DNA of 55,936 nucleotides from Salinivirgaceae bacterium (GCA_017551905.1 JAFZKK010000117.1:1-55936), one strand, 5' to 3'; counted from the stretch's first letter, positions 45,970 to 55,057 are shown. A program made the numbers and translations. The notes: generated by a model from the sequence alone, not told the origin.

Positions 45970-48123
45970 ATGGAAAAAACCAAAGGCTACAAGTGGGATT
46001 TTGCCGGGGTTGGCGGAGTCACACGCGTAAATATCACAAAGGGCGAGGACATCGCGCATCTTGGCGAACTCGACCAGAAGCTGTGGACAGTGCTCAGCTG
46101 CCCCGTCAAAGGTTTGGAACTTGACGAGAAAACACTCGCCATGCTTGACATCGACAACGATGGAAAAATCCGTGTCAACGAGGTGATTGAAGCCGCCGAT
46201 TGGCTGACTTCGATTCTGAAAACCAACGACTTGCTGTTTGAACAGAAAGGCGAAATCAACCTGAACAACATCAATCAGGAAACCGACAACGGCAAAAAGA
46301 TTTACGCCTCGGCCAAACAGATTCTCAGCAACTTAGGCAAAGAGGGCGATGTGCTTACCATTGCCGACACCGCCGACAGCATGGCAATCTTCGCCAAGAC
46401 ACGTTTCAACGGCGATGGTGTGATAACTGCCGACTCAACCGACGACGCTGACCTGAAAGCCGTTATCGAAAACTGTATCAAGACGATAGGCTCGACCATC
46501 GACCGCAGCGGTGCCGACGGTGTCAACGCCGACCAGATTGAAGCTTTCTACGCCAACTGCGCCGACTACGACGCCTGGCAGAAAGCCACCACCCTGCCCT
46601 ACGGCGAAAACACAGCCGCAGCCTTGGCCGCCTATCAAGCCATAAAACCGAAAGTTGACGACTACTTCCTGCGCTGCAAACTATCGGCATTCGACAGCAA
46701 CGCCGAAGAACAACTGAACGTTGCCCCAAGCCAGTTTGAGGCTATCAGTAGCAAAAACCTGACCGAGTGCGGCAACGAAATTGCCGAATATCCGCTTTCG
46801 AAAATAAACACGAAAGGCACACTGACTCTGAAAATTGACGCCATAAACCCAGCTTGGCAGGCCGCCTTCGGCACTTTGAAAAGCGTGGTTTTTGACGCCG
46901 ATTTCGCCAAAAAAGACACAATAACCGAAGCCGACTGGCAGAGCGTTGGCGCCAAATTCGCGCCATTCATCGCCTGGCTCGACAGCAAGAAAGGCAGCCT
47001 TGTGGAATCGCTTGGCGCCGATGTCATCAGCAACATACTGAAAGCCGACCACAAAGCCGACCTTTTGGCTCTTGTTGAGCAAGACAAGGCCCTGGAGTCG
47101 GAAGCCAACAGCATCAACGAGGTTGACAAGCTGCTGCACCTCTGCCGCGACTTCACCACACTGCTCCGCAACTACGTCACGCTGCTCGACTTCTACGACC
47201 GCAGCAAAAAAGCGATGTTCCAGGCCGGCACGCTCTACATCGACCAGCGCAGCTGCGACCTCTGCATCAAAGTGGCCGACATGGGCAAACACAACACCAT
47301 GGCCAGCTTCAGCGGAATGTATCTGCTCTACTGCGACTGCGTTTCGAAAACCAAGAGCGAGACAATGCAGATTGTGGCCGTGATGACCAGCGGCGAGGTG
47401 AACAACCTTATGGTTGGCAAAAACGCCGTCTTCTACGACCGCAACGGCCTCGACTGGGACGCCACAGTGACAAAAATCATCGAGAACCCTATAAGCATCC
47501 GCCAGGCATTCTGGTCGCCTTACCGCCGCATTTCGGTTTGGGTTGAGAACCTGATTAACAAACGCGCCGCCGAAAAAGACGCCAAGATGATGGAGGAGAC
47601 AACCACCAAAATAGCCGCCAAAGCACCCGCCGACGGCGAGAAACCGGCCGCCGCAATGCCTTTCGACATAGCCAAATTCGCCGGTATCTTTGCCGCCATT
47701 GGTATGGCATTAGGCATGTTAGGCAGCGCACTTGCGGCTGTAGCCAAGGGATTAAGCGGTTTCCACTGGTATGAATACCTTGCTATCATTGTGGGCATTA
47801 TAGTTGTCATATCAGGTCCGTCGATGATAATGGCATGGCTGAAGCTGCGCAAACGCAACCTGGCTCCGGTGCTCAACGCCAACGGCTGGGCTGTCAACGC
47901 CGACATAATGGTGAACATCATCTTTGGCGCAACGCTCACCAAGATTGCCAGCTATCCGAAACTGAAACTGAAAGACCCGTTTGCACAAAAAGGCATTCCG
48001 GTTTGGCGAAAAATACTGTATCTAATTATCATTCTGTTGATTGTATTCTGCGCTCTGTACTACACCGGCACATTGGCAAAGTGGGGCTTCGACTTCAAAA
48101 TACCGTTCGGACCGCAAATCTGA
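45970..48123 (+). CDS. Large membrane protein with an EF-hand calcium-binding loop
   Basis: 717 residues. No signal peptide. Near the N-terminus a canonical EF-hand loop, residues 60-71 (DIDNDGKIRVNE, Asp at 1, 3 and 5, Gly6, Ile8, Glu12), with degenerate loops near 140-155 (FNGDGVITADS) and 178-192 (SGADGVNADQIE). A large mixed helical middle follows, then two membrane helices near 575-635 and one near 680-705, the last residues being cytoplasmic or periplasmic. Related multi-EF-hand membrane proteins exist in Bacteroidetes, but I know no function. Monocistronic with terminator 48145-48190. Confidence 0.8.
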   Translation: MEKTKGYKWDFAGVGGVTRVNITKGEDIAHLGELDQKLWTVLSCPVKGLELDEKTLAMLDIDNDGKIRVNEVIEAADWLTSILKTNDLLFEQKGEINLNNINQETDNGKKIYASAKQILSNLGKEGDVLTIADTADSMAIFAKTRFNGDGVITADSTDDADLKAVIENCIKTIGSTIDRSGADGVNADQIEAFYANCADYDAWQKATTLPYGENTAAALAAYQAIKPKVDDYFLRCKLSAFDSNAEEQLNVAPSQFEAISSKNLTECGNEIAEYPLSKINTKGTLTLKIDAINPAWQAAFGTLKSVVFDADFAKKDTITEADWQSVGAKFAPFIAWLDSKKGSLVESLGADVISNILKADHKADLLALVEQDKALESEANSINEVDKLLHLCRDFTTLLRNYVTLLDFYDRSKKAMFQAGTLYIDQRSCDLCIKVADMGKHNTMASFSGMYLLYCDCVSKTKSETMQIVAVMTSGEVNNLMVGKNAVFYDRNGLDWDATVTKIIENPISIRQAFWSPYRRISVWVENLINKRAAEKDAKMMEETTTKIAAKAPADGEKPAAAMPFDIAKFAGIFAAIGMALGMLGSALAAVAKGLSGFHWYEYLAIIVGIIVVISGPSMIMAWLKLRKRNLAPVLNANGWAVNADIMVNIIFGATLTKIASYPKLKLKDPFAQKGIPVWRKILYLIIILLIVFCALYYTGTLAKWGFDFKIPFGPQI

Positions 48124-48144
48124 CGGCATTGCCAGCTTAACAGC

Positions 48145-48190
48145 AAAAGTTCTGCAGATGGGATACTCTCCTGTTTGCAGGACTTTTTTT
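48145..48190 (+). terminator. Terminator after the EF-hand gene
   Basis: AAAAGTTCTGCA (48145-48156) pairs with TGCAGGACTTTT (48176-48187) with one G-T pair, then TTT. Loop of 19. Confidence 0.85.
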
Positions 48191-48228
48191 AAACCGATTC
48201 TGAAACTTCACTTTAAAACCACAACAAT

Positions 48229-49530
48229 ATGCATTTGCTTGCAACTCTGGCCGCGGCGCTAATAATGGCAACCAACCCCGATATTGAATACAGCGGCCGT
48301 ATCGATTTCAGCAAGCCCGAAGCACCGCAATTCTCCTATTCGGGCGTCTCAATCCGCGCCACCGTCGATGCCGAGAAGGCTGGCGTGGTGCTTAACGACG
48401 AGAAAGGCGAGAATTACTTTGCCGTGATAGTTGACAATGTTTACACCGGCAAGCTGAAACCCAACAAAGGCAAAGGCACCTACACCATTGCCGAATTTGG
48501 TCAGAAAAGCGTGCACGAGATTGAAATAGTGAAAATTAGCGAGTTGGAGTTTGGCAAGACGACATTCCTCGGATTCGATTTGGGCACCGACGGCACCATT
48601 ATTCCGATGCGCGACAATCGCGAGTTGACAATCGAATTCATAGGCAACTCGATAACCTGTGGCTACGGCAACGAGGGGCGGTTGGGCGAGCGTTTCGGCG
48701 CCTCAACCGAGAACCACTACATGACCTACGCCGCCATAACAGCACGCAGCTTCAACGCGCGACCGCTGGTGGCAAGCCGGTCGGGCATCGGCATCTACCG
48801 CAACTACGCCGGGCCGTCGGAAGGCAATGCCGACTGCATGTCGAACAACTACGACCGCACTTTCCTCTACGACGCCAAACCAAAATTCGACTTCCGCCAG
48901 AAGCCCGACCTTGTGTGTATCAATCTGGGAACCAACGATTTCAGCACACCGGGAGTTGATACGGCCAAATTCATCGACCGATACCTATATTTAATAAGTC
49001 AGATTCAGACAAACTACACCAATCCTGATATTATCTGCCTTATTGGGCCGATGCTGGGCGGCGACGAGCTTGCCCTTGAGCGCCAGTGCGTGCAAACAGT
49101 GGTGAGCCGCGCCAATGCCGCCAACAAAGGGAAGGTGCATTTTTTCGAGTTGAGCGAGCAAAACCAGAAAGACGGACTTGGTATCGACTGGCATCCGACT
49201 GTGCGTCAGCATATTAAGAACGCACGCGAACTGATAGGCTACATCAGCAAGCTGAAAGAGTGGACCGTTGTGCCGCAGATTGTAATGGCAAAAGCCGGCG
49301 GCAACCAAATAAAACTCTACGCCAACGACGCCAAATGCCTGTTCAACCAGTCGCTTGTGACAATGAAAATATCGGCCGATGGCAGCCCGGTGAAAGCCAC
49401 CGACTGGCAGATTAACGAGGTGGACGCCGTAATGACCATAACCCTCGAAAAAGACATCAGTCAAAGCCAAAACATCGAACTGCAACCCGACAGCGCACAA
49501 AAAATAATACGATGTGTTGTCGACAAATAG
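48229..49530 (+). CDS. SGNH esterase with N-terminal beta-sandwich, CE2-like
   Basis: 433 residues. A short hydrophobic start (HLLATLAAALIMA) may be a weak signal peptide. Residues ~15-120 are a beta-sandwich (jelly-roll) as in CE2 acetyl-esterases. The SGNH core has block I Ser in IEFIGNSITCGYG, block III in INLGTNDFS and catalytic His in DWHPT. A further ~100-residue C-terminal beta domain follows. Probably removes acetyl groups from plant polysaccharide such as xylan; activity and location are inferred. Confidence 0.87.
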   Translation: MHLLATLAAALIMATNPDIEYSGRIDFSKPEAPQFSYSGVSIRATVDAEKAGVVLNDEKGENYFAVIVDNVYTGKLKPNKGKGTYTIAEFGQKSVHEIEIVKISELEFGKTTFLGFDLGTDGTIIPMRDNRELTIEFIGNSITCGYGNEGRLGERFGASTENHYMTYAAITARSFNARPLVASRSGIGIYRNYAGPSEGNADCMSNNYDRTFLYDAKPKFDFRQKPDLVCINLGTNDFSTPGVDTAKFIDRYLYLISQIQTNYTNPDIICLIGPMLGGDELALERQCVQTVVSRANAANKGKVHFFELSEQNQKDGLGIDWHPTVRQHIKNARELIGYISKLKEWTVVPQIVMAKAGGNQIKLYANDAKCLFNQSLVTMKISADGSPVKATDWQINEVDAVMTITLEKDISQSQNIELQPDSAQKIIRCVVDK

Positions 49531-49581
49531 ATGGAATTTCAGTTTATTTGTATAAATTAGCGTGTTTTTAGATAAAGTGAG

Positions 49582-49968
49582 ATGATAGACGAGGAATATA
49601 ACTGGAAGGGCAAGAAAATCCTTATTACTGAAGATGAGGAGATTAACTACTTGTTTCTGGAGCGGGTGCTGGCACCTACCAACGTCACAATAGTAAGAGC
49701 CTGCAATGGCCGCGAAGCCATCGACATGGCCGTCGGCGATTCCAAAATCGATTTGGTGCTTATGGACATTCGCATGCCTGAAATAAACGGCATCGACGCC
49801 ACAATCGAAATCAGGAAACAACGCCCCAACCTGCCCGTCATAGCGCACACTTGCTACGACACCGACTTGAACCTTTCGTCGCTGCCTAATGTCAAATTCG
49901 ATGGTTTTATTAGCAAACCGGTAAATATCAGCAAGATGATGCGGCTCATCAACCAGTATATGCAATAA
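49582..49968 (+). CDS. Stand-alone response regulator receiver
   Basis: 128 residues, receiver domain only. Acidic pocket in ILITEDEEIN, phospho-acceptor Asp in LVLMDIRMPEING, Thr in PVIAHTCYDTD and Lys in FISKPVN. PVIAxTC and VLMDxxMPxIxG match the receiver of the hybrid kinase at 42005, so a phosphorelay between them is plausible. 51 bp after the SGNH esterase gene; possibly co-transcribed. Confidence 0.92.
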   Translation: MIDEEYNWKGKKILITEDEEINYLFLERVLAPTNVTIVRACNGREAIDMAVGDSKIDLVLMDIRMPEINGIDATIEIRKQRPNLPVIAHTCYDTDLNLSSLPNVKFDGFISKPVNISKMMRLINQYMQ

Positions 49969-49989
49969 GGCTGTATTGAATAAAAAATA

Positions 49990-50022
49990 AAAAGCGTGCC
50001 ACCGATGACACGCTTTTTTTTG
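49990..50022. terminator. Bidirectional terminator between the receiver and ald
   Basis: AAAAGCGTG (49990-49998) pairs with CACGCTTTT (50009-50017), then TTTTT. The flanking genes converge. Confidence 0.87.
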
Positions 50023-50038
50023 TGCTTTGCAAAAACCG

Positions 50039-51247
50039 TCAGAATGCCGCCAACAGTAGATTTATGTCTTGCGACGGCAGACCTAAACGGTTGCCAATCA
50101 CCTCGTTGGTAAGAATTCCGTTATAGACATAAACACCGGCACGCAAACCGGCGTTCTCTTTCACCATTTGGTTGATGCCGCCCGTATCGCCAAGCTCGAT
50201 AATTATCTGACCGAGAATATTGCTCAGCACATAAGTGGCTGTGCGCGAAACTTTTGCTGGAATATTCGGCACACAATAGTGGACAACTCCGTACTTGTTG
50301 AACGTTGGGTTGGCAAGCGACGTAACCTCCGATGTCTCGAAGCATCCGCCCTGGTTCATGCACAAATCGACAATCACCGAGTTGGGCTTCATCTGTTTTA
50401 TCGAGTCCTCGCTGACAATGAAATCGCGGACGCGACCGTTCTCGTAGAGCGCGCCAACCACCACATCGGCCGAGCGCAAGGCCTTGAGCAAAACCAGCGG
50501 CTGCAAAACCGACGTAAAAATCTTCATTCCGAGGCGGTGCTGCAACTCGCGCAGGCGGTTTATCGACTTGTCGAAAACCTTGACCGACGCGCCCAATCCC
50601 ATGGCCGTACGTGCGGCGTACTCGGCAGCCGTGCCGGCACCCAGAATCACAACATCGGTAGGACTGATGCCGCTTATTCCGCCCAGCATCTCGCCTTTTC
50701 CGCCGTGAGCGTTGCTCAGATACTCGGCGGCAATCAATATCGATGTCGTTCCCGATATCTCACTGAAACTCTGTATTATAGGATAGACATCATCGTGCGA
50801 GTCTTTGTAAAATTCGAAACCTACGGCCGTGATTTTCAGCTCCATAAGCTTTTCGATATATTGCCGCGGCTGCAAATTGACATCGTAGGAGCTGAACAGC
50901 ACCTGGCGCCCCTTCATCAGCGACAGCTCCTCCTCGTTGGGCGGAAGCACCTTGACAATAACATCGCAGGCGTAGATGTTGCTCTTAACCGGCTCAATGA
51001 TAGCGCCTTGGTCAACATATTTCTGGTCGGCAAAATGGGTGCGCTCGCCGGCGCCGGCCTCCACAAAAACCTCGTGTCCGCAGTTGACTAAAAAACCCAC
51101 CGAATGGGGCGCCATGGCCACACGTGTCTCGTCGGGAGCCGACTCTTTGGCTATCGCTATCCGCAGTTTTTTACGCTGATGCCCCACCTCGAGCATCTCC
51201 TCACAAGGCATCAGATTGCCTAAAACACCTTTCGAACCCCATTCCAT
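50039..51247 (-). CDS. ald: Alanine dehydrogenase
   Basis: 402 residues. The core begins KLRIAIAKESAPDETRVAMAPHSV; then EVFVEAGAGERTHFAD, the substrate region around NAHGGKGEMLGG, the NAD-binding DVVILGAGTAAEYAARTAMGLGA and HYCVPNIPAKVSRTAT. Interconverts L-alanine with pyruvate and ammonium. The N-terminus is ~28 residues longer than in Bacillus ald, as often in Bacteroidetes. Confidence 0.93.
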   Translation of the reverse strand: MEWGSKGVLGNLMPCEEMLEVGHQRKKLRIAIAKESAPDETRVAMAPHSVGFLVNCGHEVFVEAGAGERTHFADQKYVDQGAIIEPVKSNIYACDVIVKVLPPNEEELSLMKGRQVLFSSYDVNLQPRQYIEKLMELKITAVGFEFYKDSHDDVYPIIQSFSEISGTTSILIAAEYLSNAHGGKGEMLGGISGISPTDVVILGAGTAAEYAARTAMGLGASVKVFDKSINRLRELQHRLGMKIFTSVLQPLVLLKALRSADVVVGALYENGRVRDFIVSEDSIKQMKPNSVIVDLCMNQGGCFETSEVTSLANPTFNKYGVVHYCVPNIPAKVSRTATYVLSNILGQIIIELGDTGGINQMVKENAGLRAGVYVYNGILTNEVIGNRLGLPSQDINLLLAAF

Positions 51248-51311
51248 AGTTTTCGATTTACGATTATGTTGCGATTTCGCTTTGCTAAGATATAAGTTTG
51301 CGTGGTTATTC

Positions 51312-51319
51312 TATCTTTG
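51312..51319 (+). promoter_or_regulatory. -7 box of rnhA-purN promoter
   Basis: TATCTTTG matches TAnnTTTG, 21 bp before ATG 51341. Confidence 0.6.
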
Positions 51320-51340
51320 CGCCGCAATTTTTTCTGACAA

Positions 51341-51817
51341 ATGCCACAGATAACGATATACACCGACGGCTCGGCATCGGGCAACCCAGGCAACGGAGGC
51401 TACGGCACAGTGCTTGTCAGCGGACAATATATGAAGGAACTATCGGAAGGATACCGCCTGACAACCAACAACCGGATGGAGCTGATGGCCGTCATCAAAG
51501 GTCTCGAAGCCTTGAAAAATCCGGGCTGCGACGTGCTTGTATATTCCGATTCGAAGTATGTTGTCGACGCTGTTGAGAAACGTTGGCTGCAAGACTGGAT
51601 AAAAAAAGGCTTCAAAGGCAAAAAAAACTCCGACTTGTGGATGCGGTTCTGGCGCGTCTATAACCAGCACAATGTCAGATTCCAATGGGTGAAAGGGCAC
51701 AACGGCGTGCCGCTCAACGAGCGCTGCGACCAGCTTGCCACCACATCGGCGCAAACACCCACACAAATCGACACAGGATACGAAAACTTACAGACAGACA
51801 ATTCATTACCATTATGA
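51341..51817 (+). CDS. rnhA: Ribonuclease HI
   Basis: 158 residues. The four catalytic acids are in YTDGSASGNPG (Asp8), NRMELMAVIKGL (Glu), VYSDSKYVVDAV (Asp) and ERCDQLA (Asp). The basic protrusion WLQDWIKKGFKGKKNSDLW is present. Removes RNA from RNA/DNA hybrids. Overlaps purN (ATGA). Confidence 0.96.
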   Translation: MPQITIYTDGSASGNPGNGGYGTVLVSGQYMKELSEGYRLTTNNRMELMAVIKGLEALKNPGCDVLVYSDSKYVVDAVEKRWLQDWIKKGFKGKKNSDLWMRFWRVYNQHNVRFQWVKGHNGVPLNERCDQLATTSAQTPTQIDTGYENLQTDNSLPL

Positions 51818-52434
51818 TACGACTTGCAATAATGGCCTCAGGGTCAGGTTCAAATGCAGAAAACATCACAAAATATTTCGCGAAATCGAACGAGATTGAA
51901 GTGGCGGCTATAATATCGAACAAAGCCGACGCCTACGTTCTTGAACGCGCTCAGTATCTGAAAGTTCCGTCGTATGTGTTCAGCCGGAGCGAGTTTCTTG
52001 AGACCGACAAGGTGCAAAACCTTTTGGCCGAGCTGAAAATCGACTGGATAATTCTGGCCGGATTCCTTGTGTTGCTGCCCGTCAGCATTGTCGACAAGTA
52101 CGAAGGCAGGATTCTGAACATCCACCCGTCGCTGTTGCCAAAATACGGCGGCAAGGGAATGTACGGCGACAAGGTTCACAAGGCGGTTGTTGAGGCGCAC
52201 GAGAAAGAGTCGGGCATCACCATACATAAAATTGACGCCAACTACGATGAGGGCACAACTGTCTTCCAGGCCAAAATAAAAATCGAACCGCTCGACAACG
52301 CCGAAAAAGTGGCGCAAAAAATCCACGCGCTCGAATACAAATTCTATCCCGTCATAATCGAGAATATGATTCTGAACCGCCCGTTTGAGAAAGAGGTGAC
52401 GGTTACGCCGATTAACGATGACGAAAAACGATAA
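51814..52434 (+). CDS. purN: Phosphoribosylglycinamide formyltransferase
   Basis: 206 residues from ATG 51814, overlapping the rnhA stop by 4 bp. LAIMASGSGSNAENI binds GAR phosphate; NIHPSLLPKYGGKGMYG holds the catalytic Asn and His, ITIHKIDANYDEGTTVFQAKI the catalytic Asp. Transfers a formyl group from 10-formyl-THF in purine synthesis. The last residues NDDEKR and the TAA stop come from array 3, as in the UPF0340 gene. Confidence 0.95.
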   Translation: MIRLAIMASGSGSNAENITKYFAKSNEIEVAAIISNKADAYVLERAQYLKVPSYVFSRSEFLETDKVQNLLAELKIDWIILAGFLVLLPVSIVDKYEGRILNIHPSLLPKYGGKGMYGDKVHKAVVEAHEKESGITIHKIDANYDEGTTVFQAKIKIEPLDNAEKVAQKIHALEYKFYPVIIENMILNRPFEKEVTVTPINDDEKR

Positions 52435-52557
52435 CTATAACACTGACACTGACACTAACGAAAACGAAAACACTGACGCTGACGAAAACGTAAACGAAAA
52501 CACTGACGCTGACACTGACACTAACGAAAACGTAAACATTAACGATAACTATAACGA
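52416..52557 (+). repeat. Hexamer-word array 3, overlapping the 3' end of purN
   Basis: About 23 words: CGATGA, CGAAAAA, CGATAA, CTATAA, CACTGA (x2), CACTAA, CGAAAA (x2), CACTGA, CGCTGA, CGAAAA, CGTAAA, CGAAAA, CACTGA, CGCTGA, CACTGA, CACTAA, CGAAAA, CGTAAA, CATTAA, CGATAA, CTATAA. It begins in the last codons of purN. The 29 bp at 52413-52441 equal 4579-4607 of array 1. Confidence 0.87.
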
Positions 52558-52667
52558 AGTGATTAATGTTTAATGATAAATGATTAATGAGTAATATATA
52601 TATTCAACCCGTTAAACTTTAAACATTAAACTCTAAACTCTAATCTTCTAAACTCTAAACTTTTACA
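52558..52667 (+). repeat. Short-period repeats between array 3 and tsaE
   Basis: TGATTAATG / TGATAAATGATTAATGAG words (52560-52590), then TTAAACTTTAAACATTAAACTC and CTCTAAACTC words (52611-52661) run to 5 bp before the tsaE ATG. No promoter box is visible. Confidence 0.7.
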
Positions 52668-53075
52668 ATGAAAATCGAAATAAAATCGTTAGGCGATATT
52701 GACAAAGCGGCGAAGGAGTTTCTGGCGGCTACTGAGGGTAAGCGTCATTTTGCTTTCTACGGCTCGATGGGCACCGGCAAAACCACGTTCATAAAGGCTG
52801 TGTGCGAGCAACTTGGCACCACCGACATCGTCTCAAGCCCGACCTTCGCCATAATAAACGAGTACGCTTCGGCTGCCGGGCGCATCTTCCATTTCGATTT
52901 CTACCGCATAAAAAACCTTGAGGAGGCCTACAATCTGGGCTACGAGGACTACTTTTTCGGCGACGAATATTGCTTTGTTGAGTGGCCCGAGAAGATTGAG
53001 GACATAATGCCCGAGCATTTCACCACCGTGAAAATTACCGCCACCGGCGACGACAGCCGCATAGTGGAGTTTTAG
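52668..53075 (+). CDS. tsaE: tRNA t6A biosynthesis ATPase TsaE
   Basis: 135 residues. Walker A FYGSMGTGKTTFIKA, SSPTFAIINEY, FHFDFYRIKNLEEAYNLGYEDYF and CFVEWPEKIED are the family signatures. ATPase partner of TsaB/TsaD in t6A37 tRNA modification; neither partner is in this window. Preceded by array 3 and its filler repeats. Confidence 0.95.
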   Translation: MKIEIKSLGDIDKAAKEFLAATEGKRHFAFYGSMGTGKTTFIKAVCEQLGTTDIVSSPTFAIINEYASAAGRIFHFDFYRIKNLEEAYNLGYEDYFFGDEYCFVEWPEKIEDIMPEHFTTVKITATGDDSRIVEF

Positions 53076-53087
53076 CTGATTTTCAAT

Positions 53088-53630
53088 TTATTGCTTCTGC
53101 GCGTTTTTATAAATCTGCACCCAGGTCGGGTTCTCCATATCGATTAACAGATTCATCAGGTTTTCGCCATAAATGACGTCGCCGATGCGCTCGACTCCAT
53201 ATTTGGCAAGTATCTGCATCTGCGCCTCGGAAGGCATTCCCGTCTGTCCACCCCACCCTTTTTCGGGCGATTTGCCAAACGGATAAGTGGCATAGCGCAG
53301 TTTCCACAAATCTTTGATTGTCTGAAGGTTGATTTCGTTATTTTTCAAATTGTTGATACGGTCGGGGTTGGCGCGCGAAGGCTCGGAACCGCTGAACTGC
53401 CTAATGAACGTGTCGAAAGTGAGAAAAGTGACTTTCACCTTCTTGTCAACCGTCAGCATGTGGATGCCGTAGCTCACCGTGCCGCCATTGGCAGTAGGCA
53501 ACAGACTGATACAGAACGAATATTCGGGCTGTGGCGTTTGGATTGACGCCTTGTCGCGCTTGGGCACAATTATCTGCGCTTGCACCGCCATTCCCATCAT
53601 AACCATCAGTATGACAAAGAGTTTCTTCAT
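53088..53630 (-). CDS. Secreted protein of unknown function
   Basis: 180 residues from ATG 53630; the open frame continues upstream to 54194, but that part is a shadow of the neighbouring membrane protein gene. Signal peptide (LFVILMVMMGMAVQAQ). No domain recognised; GIHMLTVDKKVKVTFLTFDTFIRQFSG and the end WGGQTGMPSEAQMQIL look like a compact globular fold. Two bp downstream of the membrane protein gene, so co-transcribed with it. Confidence 0.75.
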   Translation of the reverse strand: MKKLFVILMVMMGMAVQAQIIVPKRDKASIQTPQPEYSFCISLLPTANGGTVSYGIHMLTVDKKVKVTFLTFDTFIRQFSGSEPSRANPDRINNLKNNEINLQTIKDLWKLRYATYPFGKSPEKGWGGQTGMPSEAQMQILAKYGVERIGDVIYGENLMNLLIDMENPTWVQIYKNAQKQ

Positions 53631-53632
53631 TT

Positions 53633-54256
53633 TCAATCGATTAAAAACGACAGTGCGGCCAAGGCAATCAGAATGGTGCCAGTGACCGTCTTTTGATGAT
53701 GCTCGAAAATGTGCCAGTTCAGGCGGTTGAGCCCTTTGGTGCCAACGTAAACCAGCATCAGCATTGTGCCAACGGTGACCGCCAGATAGATGGCCGATGT
53801 GACCGCAATGCCTTGCCAGCCAAAGGTTCCAGCGGGCAGAAAATAGACTTCCAACTCGATGCAGGGCGAAAAAAACATCGCCAAAACCATCGACCCGATG
53901 ATGGCGCGCTTGCTGCGGCCCGACTTGGCGTCGTCGAAATGGTCGTGATGGTGATGGCCGTGACTGACAACATCGGAAACAATGAAAATCAGGCCCAAAA
54001 CAGCCAACACGGCGGGTGCCACCCAATGGGTGATTTCGGCGTGACTGCTCGACAGTTTGAATCCCGCCAGACCGATGAGCACGCCCACCACAATGGTGCT
54101 TGCAATGTGCGCCGCGCCAATGAGCGCCGTGGCGTTCAGCGTCTCGCGCATTGTCCAGCGCTGACTCTTGCCGATGGCCACAATGGGCAGCCAATGGTTG
54201 GGGATGGCGGCGTGGACAAGGCTCAAAAGCAAACTACCCGAAATTATCTGCCACAT
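53633..54256 (-). CDS. UreH/NicO-like membrane protein with His-rich loop
   Basis: 207 residues, six hydrophobic helices (for example WQIISGSLLLSLVHAAIPNH; AAHIASTIVVGVLIGLAGF; IGSMVLAMFFSPCIELEVYF). The HGHHHHDHFDD loop near 105-115 is typical of transition-metal transporters of the NiCoT/UreH/HupE group, and NHWLPIVAIGK and FSPCIE are family-like. Likely a metal exporter or permease; metal not readable. 6 bp after pepE. Confidence 0.83.
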   Translation of the reverse strand: MWQIISGSLLLSLVHAAIPNHWLPIVAIGKSQRWTMRETLNATALIGAAHIASTIVVGVLIGLAGFKLSSSHAEITHWVAPAVLAVLGLIFIVSDVVSHGHHHHDHFDDAKSGRSKRAIIGSMVLAMFFSPCIELEVYFLPAGTFGWQGIAVTSAIYLAVTVGTMLMLVYVGTKGLNRLNWHIFEHHQKTVTGTILIALAALSFLID

Positions 54257-54262
54257 CAGCGG

Positions 54263-54970
54263 TTAGAATTTGAGTAGGAAATCGAAATCGTCATCAGGCT
54301 CAATCTCAATGGGTTGACGGCCGTTGATGAACAGACGCAGGCTTTGTTTGCCGATGTACTCGACGTGCTCGCCGCTGATTTTCAGCATACAACCCTCGCG
54401 CAAGCCCACAACCCTCATCTTTGGGTTGGCCGCCAGATACTCGATAATACGCTCCTCACGTGTCTCGCCGCCGTGGCCTTCAATCTGCTTGTCGGTGTAG
54501 TGCGGGTTGATTTGGAACGGTACCAGCCCGAATGTGTCGAAGCCCAGCGGGTCGACCACGGGCATATCGTTGGTTGTCTGCATTGTAGGGCACGCCACGT
54601 TGGCACCAGCGCTCCAGCCCACATAGGGCGTTCCTGCCAGCACTCGGCGGCGAACAGGCTCAATCAGGCCGTTTTGGTGCAGATGGCGCACAAGGTTCCA
54701 GGTGTTGCCACCGCCCACCACAATGGCATCGGCCGTCTCGATGGCTTCCGCCTGATTTTCAAACCGATGTATCGATTTCACAGCCATTCCGAACTCTTTG
54801 AAACGGCGGTTCAGTTTGGCCTCGTAGTCGTCGAAACTGAACGTGACGGCGGCATAAGGAATGAAAACTATGTTTTGGCACTTGCCGATGAATTTCACAA
54901 TCTCGTCTTTCGAATACTCCAAATACGGCTCACCGGCCATTGTTGAGTTGCTTATAAGTAGAAGATTCAT
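54263..54970 (-). CDS. pepE: Peptidase E (S51, dipeptidase)
   Basis: 235 residues from ATG 54970 (an in-frame GTG at 55045 would add 25 unconserved residues). LLLISNSTMAGEPYLE, IVVGGGNTWNLVRHLHQNGL, catalytic Ser in VGWSAGANVACPTM and FGLVPFQINPHY mark Salmonella/E. coli-type PepE. Cleaves Asp-X dipeptides in the cytoplasm. First of three genes on the minus strand (pepE, metal-type membrane protein, secreted protein). Confidence 0.95.
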   Translation of the reverse strand: MNLLLISNSTMAGEPYLEYSKDEIVKFIGKCQNIVFIPYAAVTFSFDDYEAKLNRRFKEFGMAVKSIHRFENQAEAIETADAIVVGGGNTWNLVRHLHQNGLIEPVRRRVLAGTPYVGWSAGANVACPTMQTTNDMPVVDPLGFDTFGLVPFQINPHYTDKQIEGHGGETREERIIEYLAANPKMRVVGLREGCMLKISGEHVEYIGKQSLRLFINGRQPIEIEPDDDFDFLLKF

Positions 54971-55057
54971 AGTTATTTTTGATTTATGATTTTCGATTTT
55001 TGAGTTTCGCACAATCCCGATAGCCATCGGGAACACAGACGACACTGATTTTTAATT

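Noticed and set aside
53631..54194. N-terminal extension of the 53088 gene (His- and Arg-rich, 188 codons)
   Set aside because: It is the shifted frame of the His-rich membrane protein gene; the real start is the signal peptide at 53630.
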